DNA of 64,000 nt, taken from contig JAFEKR010000047.1 of the NCBI GenBank assembly GCA_019022495.1, positions 62,001 to 126,000 of the forward strand, written 5' to 3'. The stretch comes from Epichloe hybrida. Taxonomy: Eukaryota; Ascomycota; Sordariomycetes; Hypocreales; Clavicipitaceae. Below the pieces are notes generated by a model that made no database searches, had not been told where the DNA came from, and worked only from the letters and a program-made list of their open reading frames with translations. Position 1 is the stretch's first letter. Each line of letters starts with the position of its first letter. This document shows, one piece after another, positions 12,401 through 26,800 of this stretch. Made by a program: the position numbers and the translations under genes.

Positions 12401-13880
12401 TATAAATTACGTTATAAACCTGCTAGAAAACGCGTAAATAAATCATTATATTAGCAAATTCTACGCTTTTTGCCTTGCTTTATAAATTAATAGGATTATG
12501 CTTACGTGCCTACGTGCGTGCGTGCCTGCGTGCGTGGTTATATTAACTTTATAATATTAATTAGTAAGTGGATTTACGTAGCATTCTTATGCCTTACTTT
12601 TATCTTATTATATAGACCTAAAGGTAAGTATATAGCCTATAATTATAATACTCCTTATAACCTAATTTTTACTTAGAACGTTATGTTTAGTGTAGTTAGC
12701 AGTAAGGCTAGCACTATTAACTATATTAAACACTATATAGACTAGCCCTATATAGTAAACTACCCTTATAAATTAACAGTTTTTATAGGCTACTTCCTTA
12801 CCTAATTTAAAAGAAGAAAAACCCCCTTAGGCCACTAGCTAGCTATTAATAACTAGTAAAGTAAAGCAAAAGTAATAGAGGTAATAGGTATAAATATATG
12901 TATAGTAAAGTTATAATATAGTATTATACTTACTACTATAAAACTTATAGAATATTACCTATAGAATATTATAATAAATACCTAAACCTAACATTAAACC
13001 TAATATAATATAATATAATATAAAGTAAGTAAACTAAGTAAGAGTAGTAAACTATAGTAAATAGTGGCTTAATTATACTATACTAAATTATAAGTAATTT
13101 ACTATTCTCCTTCTAACCTTACTAATATATAATTATAAATACTTAAGGACCTAAGGTAATATAATACTTTAATACCTAATAATTCGCTATAGGCACTAAC
13201 TCTAGGTTATTAGATAGGTACTAAAGGTAGCTTTTTTTAAGAAGTGTTTAGTCCTAACTTACTACTATATTAAAGTTACTTAGTAAGGGTAATATTTTTT
13301 TTTAGTGTTAAAATTAAGTATAAGGGTGCGCTATAAATTTAATTTATATAATATAGTAACCCTTTATATTTATAATATTATAATAGTAAAAAACATTTAA
13401 ATTAAAAGGTTATATATTTAAATTATATATATGTTTTTTTTTAAATATACTATAAGTCTTTATAAGATATTATAATATTATAAGTTCTTTTTATAAGTCT
13501 TTTATAACTATAATTTAACTATAATACTACTATAACCACTATATATTTATAATTATAAATTAATTATTAATACTTTACATTATTAAATTTATTTATCTTT
13601 AAATATATAAGCTTTTATATTCCCTCTAGGGGCCCTCTAGGGGCCTTACTAGAGGTTACTTATAGTAAGCTTTTACCTATAGTAAGCCTCCTTACTACCC
13701 CTCCCCCCCCCCTAAGGTTAGGTAGTTAAGAGAGGTAGAAAAAAAATTCTTAACTAGTTAGTAAAGAGTATTTTATATCTAACTAATTAGAAGAGATATC
13801 TCTATAGGATAGCCTTATTTTAATAAAGGGAAAGCGGGAAGCTTTGCTTTACCCTCTTGCCTTTGCCTTGCTGTGACGCA
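9409..13880. other. RIP-degraded AT-rich DNA, other repeat remnants
   Basis: Same composition as the left arm: TpA-rich and stop-dense, no intact gene. A stretch near 10,600-11,050 read on the plus strand weakly resembles a copia-type integrase core (CVIIVIKAVDSIS... followed by LIIRAILY), but stops and frame changes make this a guess. A (CGTG)n-like tract lies at 12,495-12,536. The AT-rich state ends abruptly at about 13,850-13,880. Confidence 0.7.
9843..9992. mobile_element. 150-bp foldback (MITE-like) element
   Basis: The ends are 28-bp inverted repeats with one mismatch: 9843-9870 (TATATATAAAAGTGGG...) and 9965-9992 read backwards. Inner arms also pair (ACACTACATTT with AAATGTAGTGT), so the whole unit can fold into a near-complete hairpin. 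It is short, non-coding, and has TA-rich flanks compatible with a TA target site. It stays relatively well paired inside a heavily mutated region. The family is unknown to me. Confidence 0.75.
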
Positions 13881-16800
13881 AAACGCATGCAAAGCTCCGC
13901 TTTCCCTGATTATACGCAGGTTGTTGGTTGTTTATGCAGTGCTGTGCTCCGTATAATGTATGCAGTCATTTTTCAATCATGTGGAGCGAACTTGTGAAGG
14001 AGCAGACGCCCGTGGCCCAATCAAAAGTTGCCAAGCGGAAAGTGCATATGAGGCCACGGTCCGTTTCCATTCCGACCACCGCCCAGCGCGCCGGGTACAA
14101 AGCTTTGCCGTTTCTTGCCATATTCTCGTTTGGTAAGTTCTCAACCACACCACAGGTATCATGGCTTTTTATTTCCTTTGAACCACTTTTCCCATACTCA
14201 CACGAATCCATCACCTGCTCCTTGCTCCGTAGGATGGGTCGGTCGTCTACTCAGTCAGCACCGTTGTCTCCGCCGTCGGCGACAACAAGTTGATGCCCGT
14301 TCCGGACTTCCCATGCCAAGGTTCCCTCAACGGGAAAACAGGACACGTGCGCGACGACAACAGTTGGATCATAGGGCGAATCGTAAGAGAGCTTGACTTT
14401 TGGAATGGACCGGGGCAGGGGGGAGAGGCGGGAGGCGGGCGGGCGGGCGGGCGGGCGGGCGGGCGGGCACGGGAACAATATCCGAAAACGCCTGAAACAC
14501 CAAGTCCTGGATGGAAAAAAAAAAAAAAATGGAACAAGTCACGGAACATATAAATCGTCATCTAATCCCGCCGACTGACCCAGGGCAGGTCTCTCTGCGT
14601 CTCCATCTACGAGTATTCCGAGCCCGACATGGCAAAACCCCAAGAGGCCCCGGCTCCGAAGACTCTGGGACTGCTGCATCGGCGTCGCAACGGGGCCGTT
14701 CGTTGTGCAGCTAGCTCGGACGGAATCGCGACAACCCTACGGGGCAGAGACGGCCGACTTGGAGCGTCTTTCTAGTCACTGCCGTCGGGAACCTTTCTCG
14801 CACTCTCCACGGCCATTGCTCCCGCAGGTGCCCGGGCAAAAGGAGAAATGGGCGTGTCGCGAAAAAATGTCGCAAAGACGGGGGTCGTCATGATCAAAAG
14901 GCAACGACAGCCGGCACGCCATTGTTGTGGTTGGCGAAAAGGACGGGGGTCTGGATCTAGAGGACTTGGCGGCAGGTGGCGCGCTAGAGTGACAAGCTCG
15001 CTCATTAGCAGCTGCGGGCACTAAAGGAGCTTTTAAACGTGGTTTCTGCTGGGAAGTTGGCGGCCTAGGGATGGTCGGAAATCTCCCTTGGGCGGGAGAA
15101 AGGGCGCGACCCCCCCCCCCCCCAAAAAGTCATATGGCGTCTCACTGGTGTTCAGAGAGGTCATGGCGCAGCCCCGAAGTCATAGGAACGCTGTATAAAG
15201 TTGGGGCAAAATATCGCAAGGTTAGCGTGAGTATGCCAAGTATCTTCCTCCCGGGCCCGTCACGCGTCACGATCTAAAGATGCTCAGAGATGGAAAGAAT
15301 ACAGGGACAAGATATACAAGGCCGTGGAGAAAGCCGAAAAGTACAAGTCGTCTAATTCGTGCTGTAGCCCGTTTCCGTGCTCCACACCATCCATCTTCCT
15401 TCTACATGTCCAAATTATACAATATACGCACGAGTGACCCATATCGAGGACTGGGAGGAAAACCCCCATCTACTGAGGCAAGGAAAGGAAATCATGGCCA
15501 AGTCGTCCAAGACCGGCCGCCGCACCCCCAAGAACCTTGGCACAAAGGGGGCGTGTCAAGATCAAAAATGCAGCCCTCGTCTCTCCGCCCCCGTGATCAG
15601 ATTGCAACGAAAACATGGGAGTTCCACGACATGTACCCATTGGACAGAATTCGTCATTGCGCCAACACTGGCGACCTTGTTCTCGGCCCCTGATTGCCCA
15701 GAATGTGTCTACTTGCACCAAGCCGGCCTCGACTTACATGTTACTCGTCCGAGTTCTTGGCGAGCACTATTACTGACAACCTACATACTTGTCGTCGTAT
15801 TGGGCCCACGACGGATACCACACTGACACCACATTCCCAGCGGTGGCTCCAACACCGGGGGGGGGGGGGGGGGGGGGGTTGCGACAAAAAGTGACAGCGG
15901 AGCTTGCATCGTTGCATTTTGTCCACGAGGGAGGCGGGCGAGTGCTTTGGATTGGCGCGGGCCCGATATAAGCTTAAAAAGGTTTAAGCAAGCAGCCTAA
16001 ACTGACTGATAAACCGACGGCAAAAAAAAAAAAAAACAAGGCGATTGCACGGGATCGGCGGTTTGCATCTCAGCCGTCACCAAGCCATGCGGCAGCGTTC
16101 AGTCGCACACGGGCTGGACAGAGAGCTCTGGCGAAGCCTCTGCTCGTCGTGAACAAAGATGGATGGAATCTTTGCTTGCCCCTCTCATGTACACCACCCT
16201 TTGTTCGATGCCCAGCTTTTTCTGATCTCCGGTCCTACCAAAAAAAAAGAAACACGAACCGGCGCAAAGCCTGATGCTTTCTCGCCCGAATGATGGAAAC
16301 TTGTCGCACCACACTTTCGGCCGGTAGTAGTGTAATCCGTAGTGGTGTCTGTCACTCACTCAACTCGCTCACTGATCAATCGGGTGGAAATGTCAAATTT
16401 CCCCATTGGCGGGGGGTGTGGGGGGGGGGGGTGTGACCAGATGTGACCATGAAGTTGCGTCAACAAAACAATGATGACGTGACGAGACGAAAAAAAACGT
16501 GGAGCCCAAGCACGGTTCGTGGTACACGCGACGGCGACAAAAAAAAAAAAAAAAAAAAAAAAAGATAACTCGGGCACGCTCAATTTGTCTCCATCAACTG
16601 ACTTCTCTACTCCGTAATACCCACGGGATATTGAAATATTTCGCCCCCATTCCTTCGTTCATCACATCACCCAGCAAGAAATGGACACGTCAAGACGTTA
16701 CATTGAAGAAGGAGAAGGGGGGGGTGGTTGTGGTGGTGGTGGTGGTTGTCGAGCCTCGGCGGATTCCTGGGGTTCAATTGAGGTGGGTGACGATGTCGAC

Positions 16801-17936
16801 GAGGACTTTGAGACGACTCATCAACGCCCCATGTTTTCCGGCCAGAACGGCTTTTCGAGAAAAGTCTTGGCGAAAGAGGCGAAGAAGCAAAATCGACTCA
16901 TTTCAACGTAACCTGGGGGCAAAAGGTTTCCCAATGTCTCACGAGAAAGTTGCCTGCAGGCTCAAAGGGCCGTTTTCACAAACCAACGAGACGTCGGAGG
17001 ACGCTGCGCTGCTCTATTATCCCTGGCACGATAGATTTGCGCTCTGCTGCCTGTTGTGGACATGCTCGACCACGACGCCGGGTCTGGATGTATGTAGATG
17101 TGCTGTGTGGCATTCTCTTCTCCCCCGGGAGAAAGGAGGGGGGGGGGTTCGTACACCGTGACGGACCATGAGATGACCGGCATACTTGGCAGGGAGACGT
17201 CCCGGGATTCTCGTCTCATCTCGTAATATGACCAGCAGCATTCCAATGATGTGCTGTTTGCAGAACACGGCTTCATCCTGGAGGATAAACCGGTGTGGGA
17301 CGGACCCACGGTTCTAGACTTTGTCCGTCTTGCTCAACCTCCGACGGAGGCCCAGACATGAAAAAATCGCAAGGATCGAGGCATCGTGGGAGAAACTCCT
17401 GCGGCCCATTCTCCTTCGAGTTCTACACGTACATGTAGATGACATGGGTGCCGCGAGGGAAAAGTTTTTTTTTTTTTTTCCCTCTCCTGCAGGACGGAGC
17501 CAATGCGGCCAAGAAGGCAACCAGACCCTGATCAGGTGAACTGGGGGGAGGGGGGGGGGCAGATTGGAAAAAAAAAGCTGGTGAGAAGGGGTAAGCAGCC
17601 GATCATCTCGTGAAACAAACAGATGTGGAAAATGCGTCGACTAAATCTGCCTGGGAGCCCCAATTCGTTGTTGTTTTTTTGTGCCCTTGTGCCCTTGTGC
17701 CCTTTTCGCAGTCTCACGTGCTTCACTTTGCTTCTCGGGCACGGGCGCAAGCCCAGCGAAACCTACGTAGAGGAAACCATGTCCGTTTCAATCGAAGCCG
17801 ACCCGGATGCTCACGGACCCAGATTCTCATGATTTTCAATCTCTTCTCTCTTCATCCATCTTCAACACGTCACACCTGTATTTTTAAGTGGGGCGTGAAG
17901 TTTTCAGAAAAGGGAAAGAGGGGAGGGAGGGGCCAG

Positions 17937-17974
<38 letters not shown>

Positions 17975-18024
17975 ATACACAAACAACCAACCGACGAGGC
18001 AAACCCCGAAAAATAAAAATAAAA
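13881..18024. other. Gene-free 4.1 kb next to the AT-rich block
   Basis: GC content is normal but no coding region I can support. It holds simple repeats: (GGGC)n at 14,433-14,468, a 22-base G run at 15,857-15,878, A runs near 16,020 and 16,540, and (AG)n at 17,945-17,968 just upstream of the next gene. One TACTCCGTA motif is at 16,608-16,616. Open frames here are short, overlap on both strands and are built on homopolymers. Confidence 0.6.
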
Positions 18025-18986
<962 letters not shown>

Positions 18987-19633
18987 CGCTATGTATGTAT
19001 GTGGGTGGTGATTTTCTTCTCGGACAAGATCCGATTTATTCACTCAGATAGAGAGGACTAGATAACTTGTGAGTGGACAAGATGCGATTGATTTGCTGAC
19101 TCATAATCTGTCCATCCAAAAGCAAAAGTGCCGCCGACAAGGGGGGGGGGGTCTGTTTCCCCGAGTAAGCAGCCCCTTGAAGCTTGAAGATGATGAGGAT
19201 GAAGATAAGCTGGAGGAAACCCAAATGGCGTCAGCTTTTAGCATCTAACCCCTGTCAATGACCCCCCCCCCACCCCTTTCCGGGACATGGGACATGGACA
19301 TGGGAACCTTGGGCGCATGGGAACAGCGGCACGGGGCGTCTAGAATCTGGATTGAATAGACGGGTCAATTGTTCGCGAGGACAAGCCATGCCAGGCACAT
19401 CTCTACTCCGAAAGGAGTCCTCCGTCACGGGCTGTTTCTGCCTTTGTTTCTCCGACGACAAGTGTCTGGTTATAGTATCAATAACAAGTGGTAATCAAAG
19501 GACGAAGAAAAAATGAATCAATGGAAGAAAAAAGAAAAAAAAAACCCATAAAACAAACCCCCAAGGTGATATGTCATTCCAAATACAAGGCGCCCCCGCT
19601 GCTGGACGCAATGAACAACAAAAAAAGAACCCA
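18987..19633. other. Convergent intergenic region
   Basis: Lies between the 3' ends of the methyltransferase gene (plus) and the zinc-finger gene (minus). Contains short G and A runs only. No further gene seen. Confidence 0.6.
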
Positions 19634-20803
19634 TCAGTAGGACAGCGAAGCAGACTTCCCGAAATGCTTGCCCGACCGCGCATGATGCGACATGATGGGC
19701 TGCTCAAAGTCCTGGCGGTAGAGCACGCAGCTCTGGTCATAGGCGTCCATGCACATGGCAGGGTCCAAGAGGTTCGTGGCCCAGGTGGAATCCGCGACGG
19801 CGTCGTCCAGCATGACGGAGTCAAGCAGACTCGACGACGCATCAGACCACACCGTCGTGGCATCCCATGGCGAGGCGTGCGCGTCCTGCGGCGACCATTG
19901 CTGATGATAGTCTTGAGTGCCCGTCCAGAATCCCTGGCCGGTGAGGTCCAGCGAGGCGGCTAGTGAGCAGGTGTTGGTGGAGGCCGTCGACGACGAAGAC
20001 AAGTCAAACACCATTTCGGGCGCCGTCAGGACCGAGGCTTGCTGATGGTGATGGTGATGGTGATGATGATGGTGATGCTGCTGCTGGTCGAACATTGCCT
20101 CATTGCCACTTCCACTGCCACTGCCACTGCCACTGCCATGGCTCAATTCCGACTTCTGACCATGCTGTACGGAAAAGACGTCCAATGAGCCCGAAAAGGC
20201 CGCGTTGCTGGGACCCAAGCTGAATGCCGGGTTCAGCGGCACCTTGACGCGAGGTTCCAGCCTGTACTCGCATGGCACAGACCGATTCAGACACCGGCTA
20301 CCTATCGACGCCGCCATCGTCAGCCTCCATTCGGAAGAAAAAAAAAAAGAAAAAAAAGAAGAGGGAAAGAAAAGGGGGAAGGAAGGAATGGAGGGGAGCA
20401 AGAGACATGAACATACACGAGGGCTTCTCGTAGTCGCACTTGACCTTGAAGGAGATGCATCGCTCACAGGATCTCTTCTTGGTGGGAATAATCTTGCCTA
20501 TCGACTTTTCGCAGCGTCGTCTATGTCGCTCCCTCAGGTCTCCTGTCGGCCACGGGAAGAAAAAAAAAAGAAGACACGAATCAGTCTCTCCTCCAGTTAA
20601 GTAAGTGAGTAGGTGACGGGAAGAGAGGGGGAAGATGGGGGGGGAGGAAAAAAAAATAAGAAAAATAAGAAAAACCTACTGCGGCTGAACTGTTTCAGGC
20701 AAATGTGACAAACGTGGACGTTTCCGGTGTCGAACTGCGCTGTTGACCCGGACCCGGACCCGGACCTGGCGTGGAATGAACTGACGCCCATTGTGACACC
20801 CAT
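19634..20803 (-). CDS. C2H2 plus Zn2Cys6 dual zinc-finger transcription factor
   Basis: Likely nuclear DNA-binding regulator of the fungal C6-and-C2H2 (RegA-like) type; targets unknown. Exons on the minus strand: 20803-20680, 20542-20417 and 20301-19634, giving 305 residues in one frame. Exon 1 and 2 together build a C2HC finger (CHICLKQFSR then RDLRERHRRRC). Exon 2 and 3 together build a perfect Zn2Cys6 cluster, C-x2-C-x6-C-x6-C-x2-C-x6-C (SCERC..., KPSC, SRCLNRSVPCEY). Both zinc modules are therefore split by introns, and the fit of the cysteine spacing is what fixes the splice sites (donors GTAGGT and GTATGT). The C-terminal part is low in motifs, with a Gly-Ser run, a His-rich run of about 11 and an acidic Ser-rich stretch that could activate transcription. 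The start at 20803 is the first Met in frame before the finger; an upstream exon is possible. Confidence 0.85.
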
Positions 20804-23800
20804 CAGAGGGGAACAAGGAGGAGGAAGATTCGCAACCCGTCCGTCCGTCCGCACACGAAGCCGATGAAACGTTGAGCAACAGGCGGGCCGGAAAAAAAAA
20901 AGAAAGGAACAAGAATCAAGAATCAATCGTATATAACGAGCTTCTGTTCTCGCACCGCAGAGACAGTGGCGTGGCTAGAGTATGATGGGGGCGGGGAAAG
21001 GGTGGGTTGTTATACGGATCATATGGAGGGACGGGACGGGACGGGACATGCAAAGCAAAGCAAGGCAAAGTAAAGCAAAGCAAAGCAAGGCAAAGTAAAG
21101 CAAAGCAAAGCAAAGCAAAGCGTTGTTGTCAAAGCTCGTGCCGCGCGACAGATCAGCTCGGCGTCGTTCCGGTTCGTTATTATGCTGTCTGTGCAAGCCA
21201 GTTCCTGCCCTGCTGGAGAAACATGAAATATGGCCAAGAAGAAGAGTGATCCACGAAACCAAGAACAGAGGGGGGAAAAAATAAAAGATTTAAACAAGGG
21301 GAGGGGAGGGGGGTTGTTTTCCGTCAAGAATACATTTACATCTTCAGCCGCTCGATCAACCGGGAGATGAGCGCAATCCTTGCTACGCGGTCCCTTTGAA
21401 ACAAGGACTCTCCTAAGTCGTCTTCTTTTTTTTTTCCCTTTTTTCCCTTTTTTTTCCTTCTCCTATTCAATAACCGAAGAGTTCTATAGTCCAGGGGGAC
21501 CGGGGGGGGGGGGGTGCGTGTCAAGGCATCAGATACGAAGGACCGATGGGAAAAAGCTGGAAAGGACAAGAAAAGAAGCATTCGTTCGGGGCCGGGATTG
21601 AAATAGGGCGGCAACGCGAGAAAGGGTGGCATCGATGCTACTTGTCCCAAAGAAATCCAAAGAAAAAAAAAACCTCGTCGGTGGTGCGTGCGAATCAGGG
21701 TTACGTTCATGCAGCCCGGTTCTGGCGCAGCTGGTAATAGGTTGCTTGGTCTCTACTTCCTGCTTGCCTACTTGCCTACTTGCCTACTTGCCTACTATAT
21801 TCTCACCTCACCTCTGTCGGGCCAGGAAAGAGGTGCTGTTCTTAGATCAGGGAATCAAGGACGGGGGGTGTGCGTGGCGTGCGTGGCGTGCGTGTAGAGA
21901 TGCATCTCCATGCATGCACACAAGCCCTCACGGCCATGTTTCTGCCACAAATCGCGGCGCGGCGTACCCCGACCCCGCAGACCCGCTGACCCGCAGCCCC
22001 ACAGCCCCCTGGCTCCACGATATTCCACGCGCGCTGAATCTACAACACATCAAGAAAGCTTCTGTTGGATTGAAACATTATAGTATTGTAATATTGTAAT
22101 ACCTTGCGGGCGTTGCAAGTGGCTTATCAATCAATACCGCTCATCGGGCTTGTAAGAAGACTGCGTCAGAGGGCTTTCATTAGAGGTTTTGATCTGGTAA
22201 TCAATCGTACCGCATGGTATGGTACCTTGGACATGGAAGAACTGCTCATCTGGATAATTCATCCATCTAGATGATGAAAAAAAAAAATAGAAAAAAGGAA
22301 AAAAAAGTTTTGGCCTTGCCGATCACGGGGACCTCCCGCTCGCCTGCCATCCAGCCATCCAAGGCAGCGAGAGAGCGTCCCGTAATATCGACTTATCAAT
22401 CGCATGCATGTAATCACGGAGACAGCTGCCAAAAGGGGAGCACGGTGACAAATCGGGGTGCGCATCAGGTGTCCCCTAAGTCCATACAACGTCAGATTAT
22501 GATGACGGCCCGCAGATCGCGGCGGAGCAGTAGCCAGTATGTAGCCCAGATGCCGCCGTGCCTGATGGATGATGCAGAACTGTCGCCGTCTGCCGCCGTC
22601 CTGCCGTAATATGTACGTACTTCTTATTACTACCTAGTACTAGTTGTACTACTTGTATCGTAACGCATCCTTCGGGCTTGGGCTGGCTTGGACTTGGACA
22701 TTAGCCCTGGGGCTGCGCTCTGCTCTGCGGCGGCCCCTCCGAGTGAGTCTCCAAGTCCCACGGGGTGGGAACGGGGACGCGTGCTGGTCGTGGGGTGCAT
22801 GTGGGAATGGAAATGGCTTCCTCTTGCTCTAGCTGTCCAGGTATTAGGTAGGTTGCTCGGCCGCCGGCGCCGAGCTTGGTCGACTTGAACTTGATGAAGA
22901 ATTCGGTTCAATGGCCCTGACCCTGACCCTGACCCTGGTTCCCAGGTTTCCAATGTCCCTGCCCAATCAGCACGACCATGTGGTTTGTTTGAACTCGCTC
23001 GATGCCCGTCTCTTTTAATCTTGCTGCATATTGCTGGTTTTGTCGGAACGGCGGATTGCGGAGCCACGTCAATGCTGATCAGACCAGACAGATGTGCAAA
23101 CCAGACAGGGGAGGGTGGATGGATGGACTTTGTTTTGAGGCCATCGTCATTGTCAATTGCTTCTGTATTCCAAAAGTCCCCCTTGAAATGGGCTGGGCGG
23201 ACCGGCACAAGAAGAGAGGCCGCCGCTTCAACTTTTTCAGCGCAATCTAAGAGACCCGAGAGACCCAGTCCAGCCCTACCGAGGGAGCAGTGAGTCTACC
23301 AGTTTTATCTGGATGTTCTGCCGTCTTGATTGGCTTTGCTCATGCAGCCACCTGATGATATTCCGCCTCCAAACTGCGTGTTATCATTATTGCGTGCTGG
23401 TCGGCCGAGAGCAAGCACGGCGGCGCGTGAAAGGGGCTGACACGAGGGGCCCGCGCCCTCCAAAAACTTGCATCGTGCTCGCTCGCAACCTTCCTGTAGT
23501 TATTGTAGTTCTTGTAGAGAGAGAGGTCTGGTCGCCGCCAGTTGTTGTCGTTGACGGTTCTTCTCCACCGCGATAGCAACAAAGTCTGGCCTCGCCTACC
23601 CTTGCTGGTTCCCACGGAGCGAGAACGGTCATGAGTCCAAGATAATGACCCTGACGGATGCATTGCCCGATTGTGGCAAACATCATGTGCGATCTGATCC
23701 ACCACTCCCGCACCCGAGTCCGTTTCTGCGGTTTCTGCGACTTCTGTTGCCGTCAACCTGCCTGCCTGCCCGCCCGCCTGCTTGCCTGCCTGCCTCCCTG

Positions 23801-26800
23801 CACCAGTCGGTGGTGCCCCCCCTGCCTCCTTTGTCCCCCTATTTTTCTGTTCACCCATCTGGCTGGCAGCAGGGAATGTTGCTGCTGCCGCTACCACTAC
23901 CATTTCCATACTTGCCCCTAATGCAGCGATAAGCTCTTTTACTGGGGTCGCCACACGGTCGCAGGATGCAGGAGAATCCACCACCTGAAGCTGGACAAAT
24001 AGCCAAGATTCTAGCCCGAGGCTGAGGGTCGGGAAAAGCATGCTACTCGCCGGGAAAAGTCGCGAATCAGCAGTCTCGACGTGGCCATCCCGGGGTAGGA
24101 GCTGGTTGGAGCTGGTCGGAGCTGGTCCCCTAGTCACGGCCGACACGACAAACGCCCCCTGCCTGCCTGGTTGTGCTTTTATGGAAAGTGAGGTGAGAGA
24201 GCAAGTTGATCGTCCTGCTCGGACGAGACGCATCATGACAAGAGCGGCTGAGCACGATTCGACCAAGGTTGGTCAGGAACATGGCGCATTCGTTCGGCTA
24301 CTTCGGCACATGGCAGTTATCGGTTTTTTTTTTTTTTTTTTTTGCTGGCGACTTTCCATCTAAACAGTCCGCGCACAGAGAACTTCGTACGTGCCGCATT
24401 GCATTTGACATTGTCAATTTTGATTGAAGCATGGTGCAGACTCAAAGTTCGTCAACAGTTCTCGAGTCAAATATCGGCTGATGATCATCTCCCTCGCTCT
24501 TTCTCTCTCTGTATGTGTGTGTGTGTGTGTATGCATGCATGAGCCCATTTTGGGCCGGCTGGACGTATAAATTCAGATTGAACCAACTCCACACCGACCA
24601 GGTTTGCCCGTAAGATCTTGATATAACCATGAATGGGACTTGGAAAGTCAGACAACGGAGAAGAACTATGAACTCTGCCATGAGCCGAATTCACATCGCA
24701 TGAGCCGAGAATCAGCGTGACCCGGTGCCTAGCCACACACGAATAGATAGATACTACGGAATACCACGGAGAACATTAGATTGTACACGCGATGTTCGAG
24801 GCTGCGAGTTCGTGGAAAGGAAGTACCACTTTGACGCTTCCTAGATTTGATCCGGGTTTGGTTGGAGAAAAGACTGATAGGTGATGGATGGTAAAGATTT
24901 GTCAAGTCATCTTCGTTCCTGCGCGGTAGTCTTGCAGGGAATGCGACTTCAAAAAGGAGGTTGAAATGCGAGGCATGGCTCATCCGGTGGCTTCAGGGGA
25001 AAGAAAGGGGGGCATGAGATTAGCAAATGATCATCAAGAGTCGTGTAAGCCAAGCGCCAAGTCGATTGAAATGACAGCCAAGAGTTATGGATCAGCGCAG
25101 GAAGACTTCCCATGCAGCCCATGTCGTCGCAAAGATAGAAATGACACCCAAGACGGCCACTAGATTGTCATATGATAATCTTGAATTCGATAACCGCTGG
25201 ATGCAGGGATATATTCACCTCTAGGAGTGAGTCGAGGCATGTCCATGTAAGTACTAGTCCTCCGGATCCAGGCGAGAGCCAGTCGCAAGGGGGATGTATT
25301 ATCAACGACGACGGGTTTTGAACTGCCGCGATCCTTACCTCTCCCGGGCACATTGCCTCTTCCGGGCACACCAGCCGCAGTTTTCTTCAGTTCTGGGACG
25401 TTTGCCAAAGAATATACCGACCGCTTACTCCAAAGTAACAGGACTTAACACAGGCCGTCGTGACGCGGTATAATGTGAAGTAGTCGAACATGGAACAGAG
25501 TGGTCCATGGGGACGAGAGCCAAAACAAAAAAGAAGAAGAATAAGAAAACAAAGACAGCCGCGTCATCCAGATCCTCAATGGCAAAGAACTCAGGTGTGT
25601 GGTCTTGGGAGATGGCCACCCATCTTCTCCGACGGAAAAGCTCGCGCCTTCATGACCCGTGACTACTTCGGCCTTGCCCGCCTTCGCAGCAGTGAGGCCA
25701 CAGGGGCACGCATGCCACCGCATCTTCGTTTGAAACGACGTCACATAAGCCATCTGATGCCGGGATAACAAAGTCTTTGGCGCCTGCCTGCCCACCACGG
25801 TACGGGGCGGTGACTTCTGGTACGGCAGTCACGTACTCCGTAAGAGGGCGTCTTATACTTGGGCCGTGAGGCAAAGGCCGTGATGATTGGCTTGCTCTGA
25901 CTTGAGTGCGGATTTCATCCACTTCCAATGAAGAATCGCCGAATCCTCGTGTGATGGATGGCAATGCTCAGCACCCTTTCCGCTCTGGGCTGGGGGTCGA
26001 CCGTACATTGACAGCAAGGCACACGATCAAAGAATTGCGGGAGCTGCAGCAGCTGCAGCTTTCTTGGCGTCGTTCATGATTCGGTGGTGCAGATTGTTGA
26101 AAACGCAGACTTGGCCGCTGAATCTATCAGACCGGCTTCGGAGGATGCTGCGAGCTGACCAACAGGATGAGACGTGAGACTCGTTGAGAACTGCTGGCAC
26201 TCGCGCGTGTCCATGACATACACCCGCATACAGAGTACAGAGTAGAGCGTCAGGTTCTTCCTCCTACGCCCTTCCCAGCAGCAAGTGTCCATTCAAGGAT
26301 TTCAAGGGTCTCAAGGGTCTCAAGGGTTCACGGATCTTGGCGTCCGCTTCCTTCGGGTTGTGCAGCCGGATGGGGCTCTCGAGATCTCGACGAAAATGTC
26401 CTCTTGGGAGACGGCGAGACGGCGTCCACGAGGCTTGGCAAGGCACGCGCAGCATGAGTACGTACGTACAGGAGAGTCCTTTGGCTGATTGCCGGGCCGA
26501 GGACGAGTACAAGCCTTGCTGCCTGCTGCCTACCAGCCGCGAAGATTGCGGGGGCGAGAGTCACAAGGTGTTGCCGAGAACCCGCGACTCGCGAGACGGC
26601 CTCTGTGAGTCTGGTCGCATCAGCCTTTCGAACATGGCAGATTTAGCCGAAACCGGGGCCTCTCTGCATGAACGGAACGAAGTTGAAGGTCGCTGGAACA
26701 TTGAAAGGACAAACACGACTGGCAGCTGCGATGGAGGACGGAGGCGATGGATGGGAGGAGGCAGGAGGCCCGCGCCCGCTTTCCTTTCCACATCTTGGCC

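Noticed and set aside
16499..17161. Plus-strand open frame of 220 codons
   Set aside because: Built on a Lys homopolymer and a Val run from GT repeats; no domain, no codon bias, overlapping frames on the other strand.
21763..21795. Regular 8-bp repeat considered as CRISPR-like or telomeric
   Set aside because: Units are contiguous without spacers, and the motif is not a fungal telomere repeat; it is a simple minisatellite.
23340..24266. Minus-strand open frame of 308 codons
   Set aside because: Composition driven by CTGC repeats, no recognisable family, no conserved-looking blocks.
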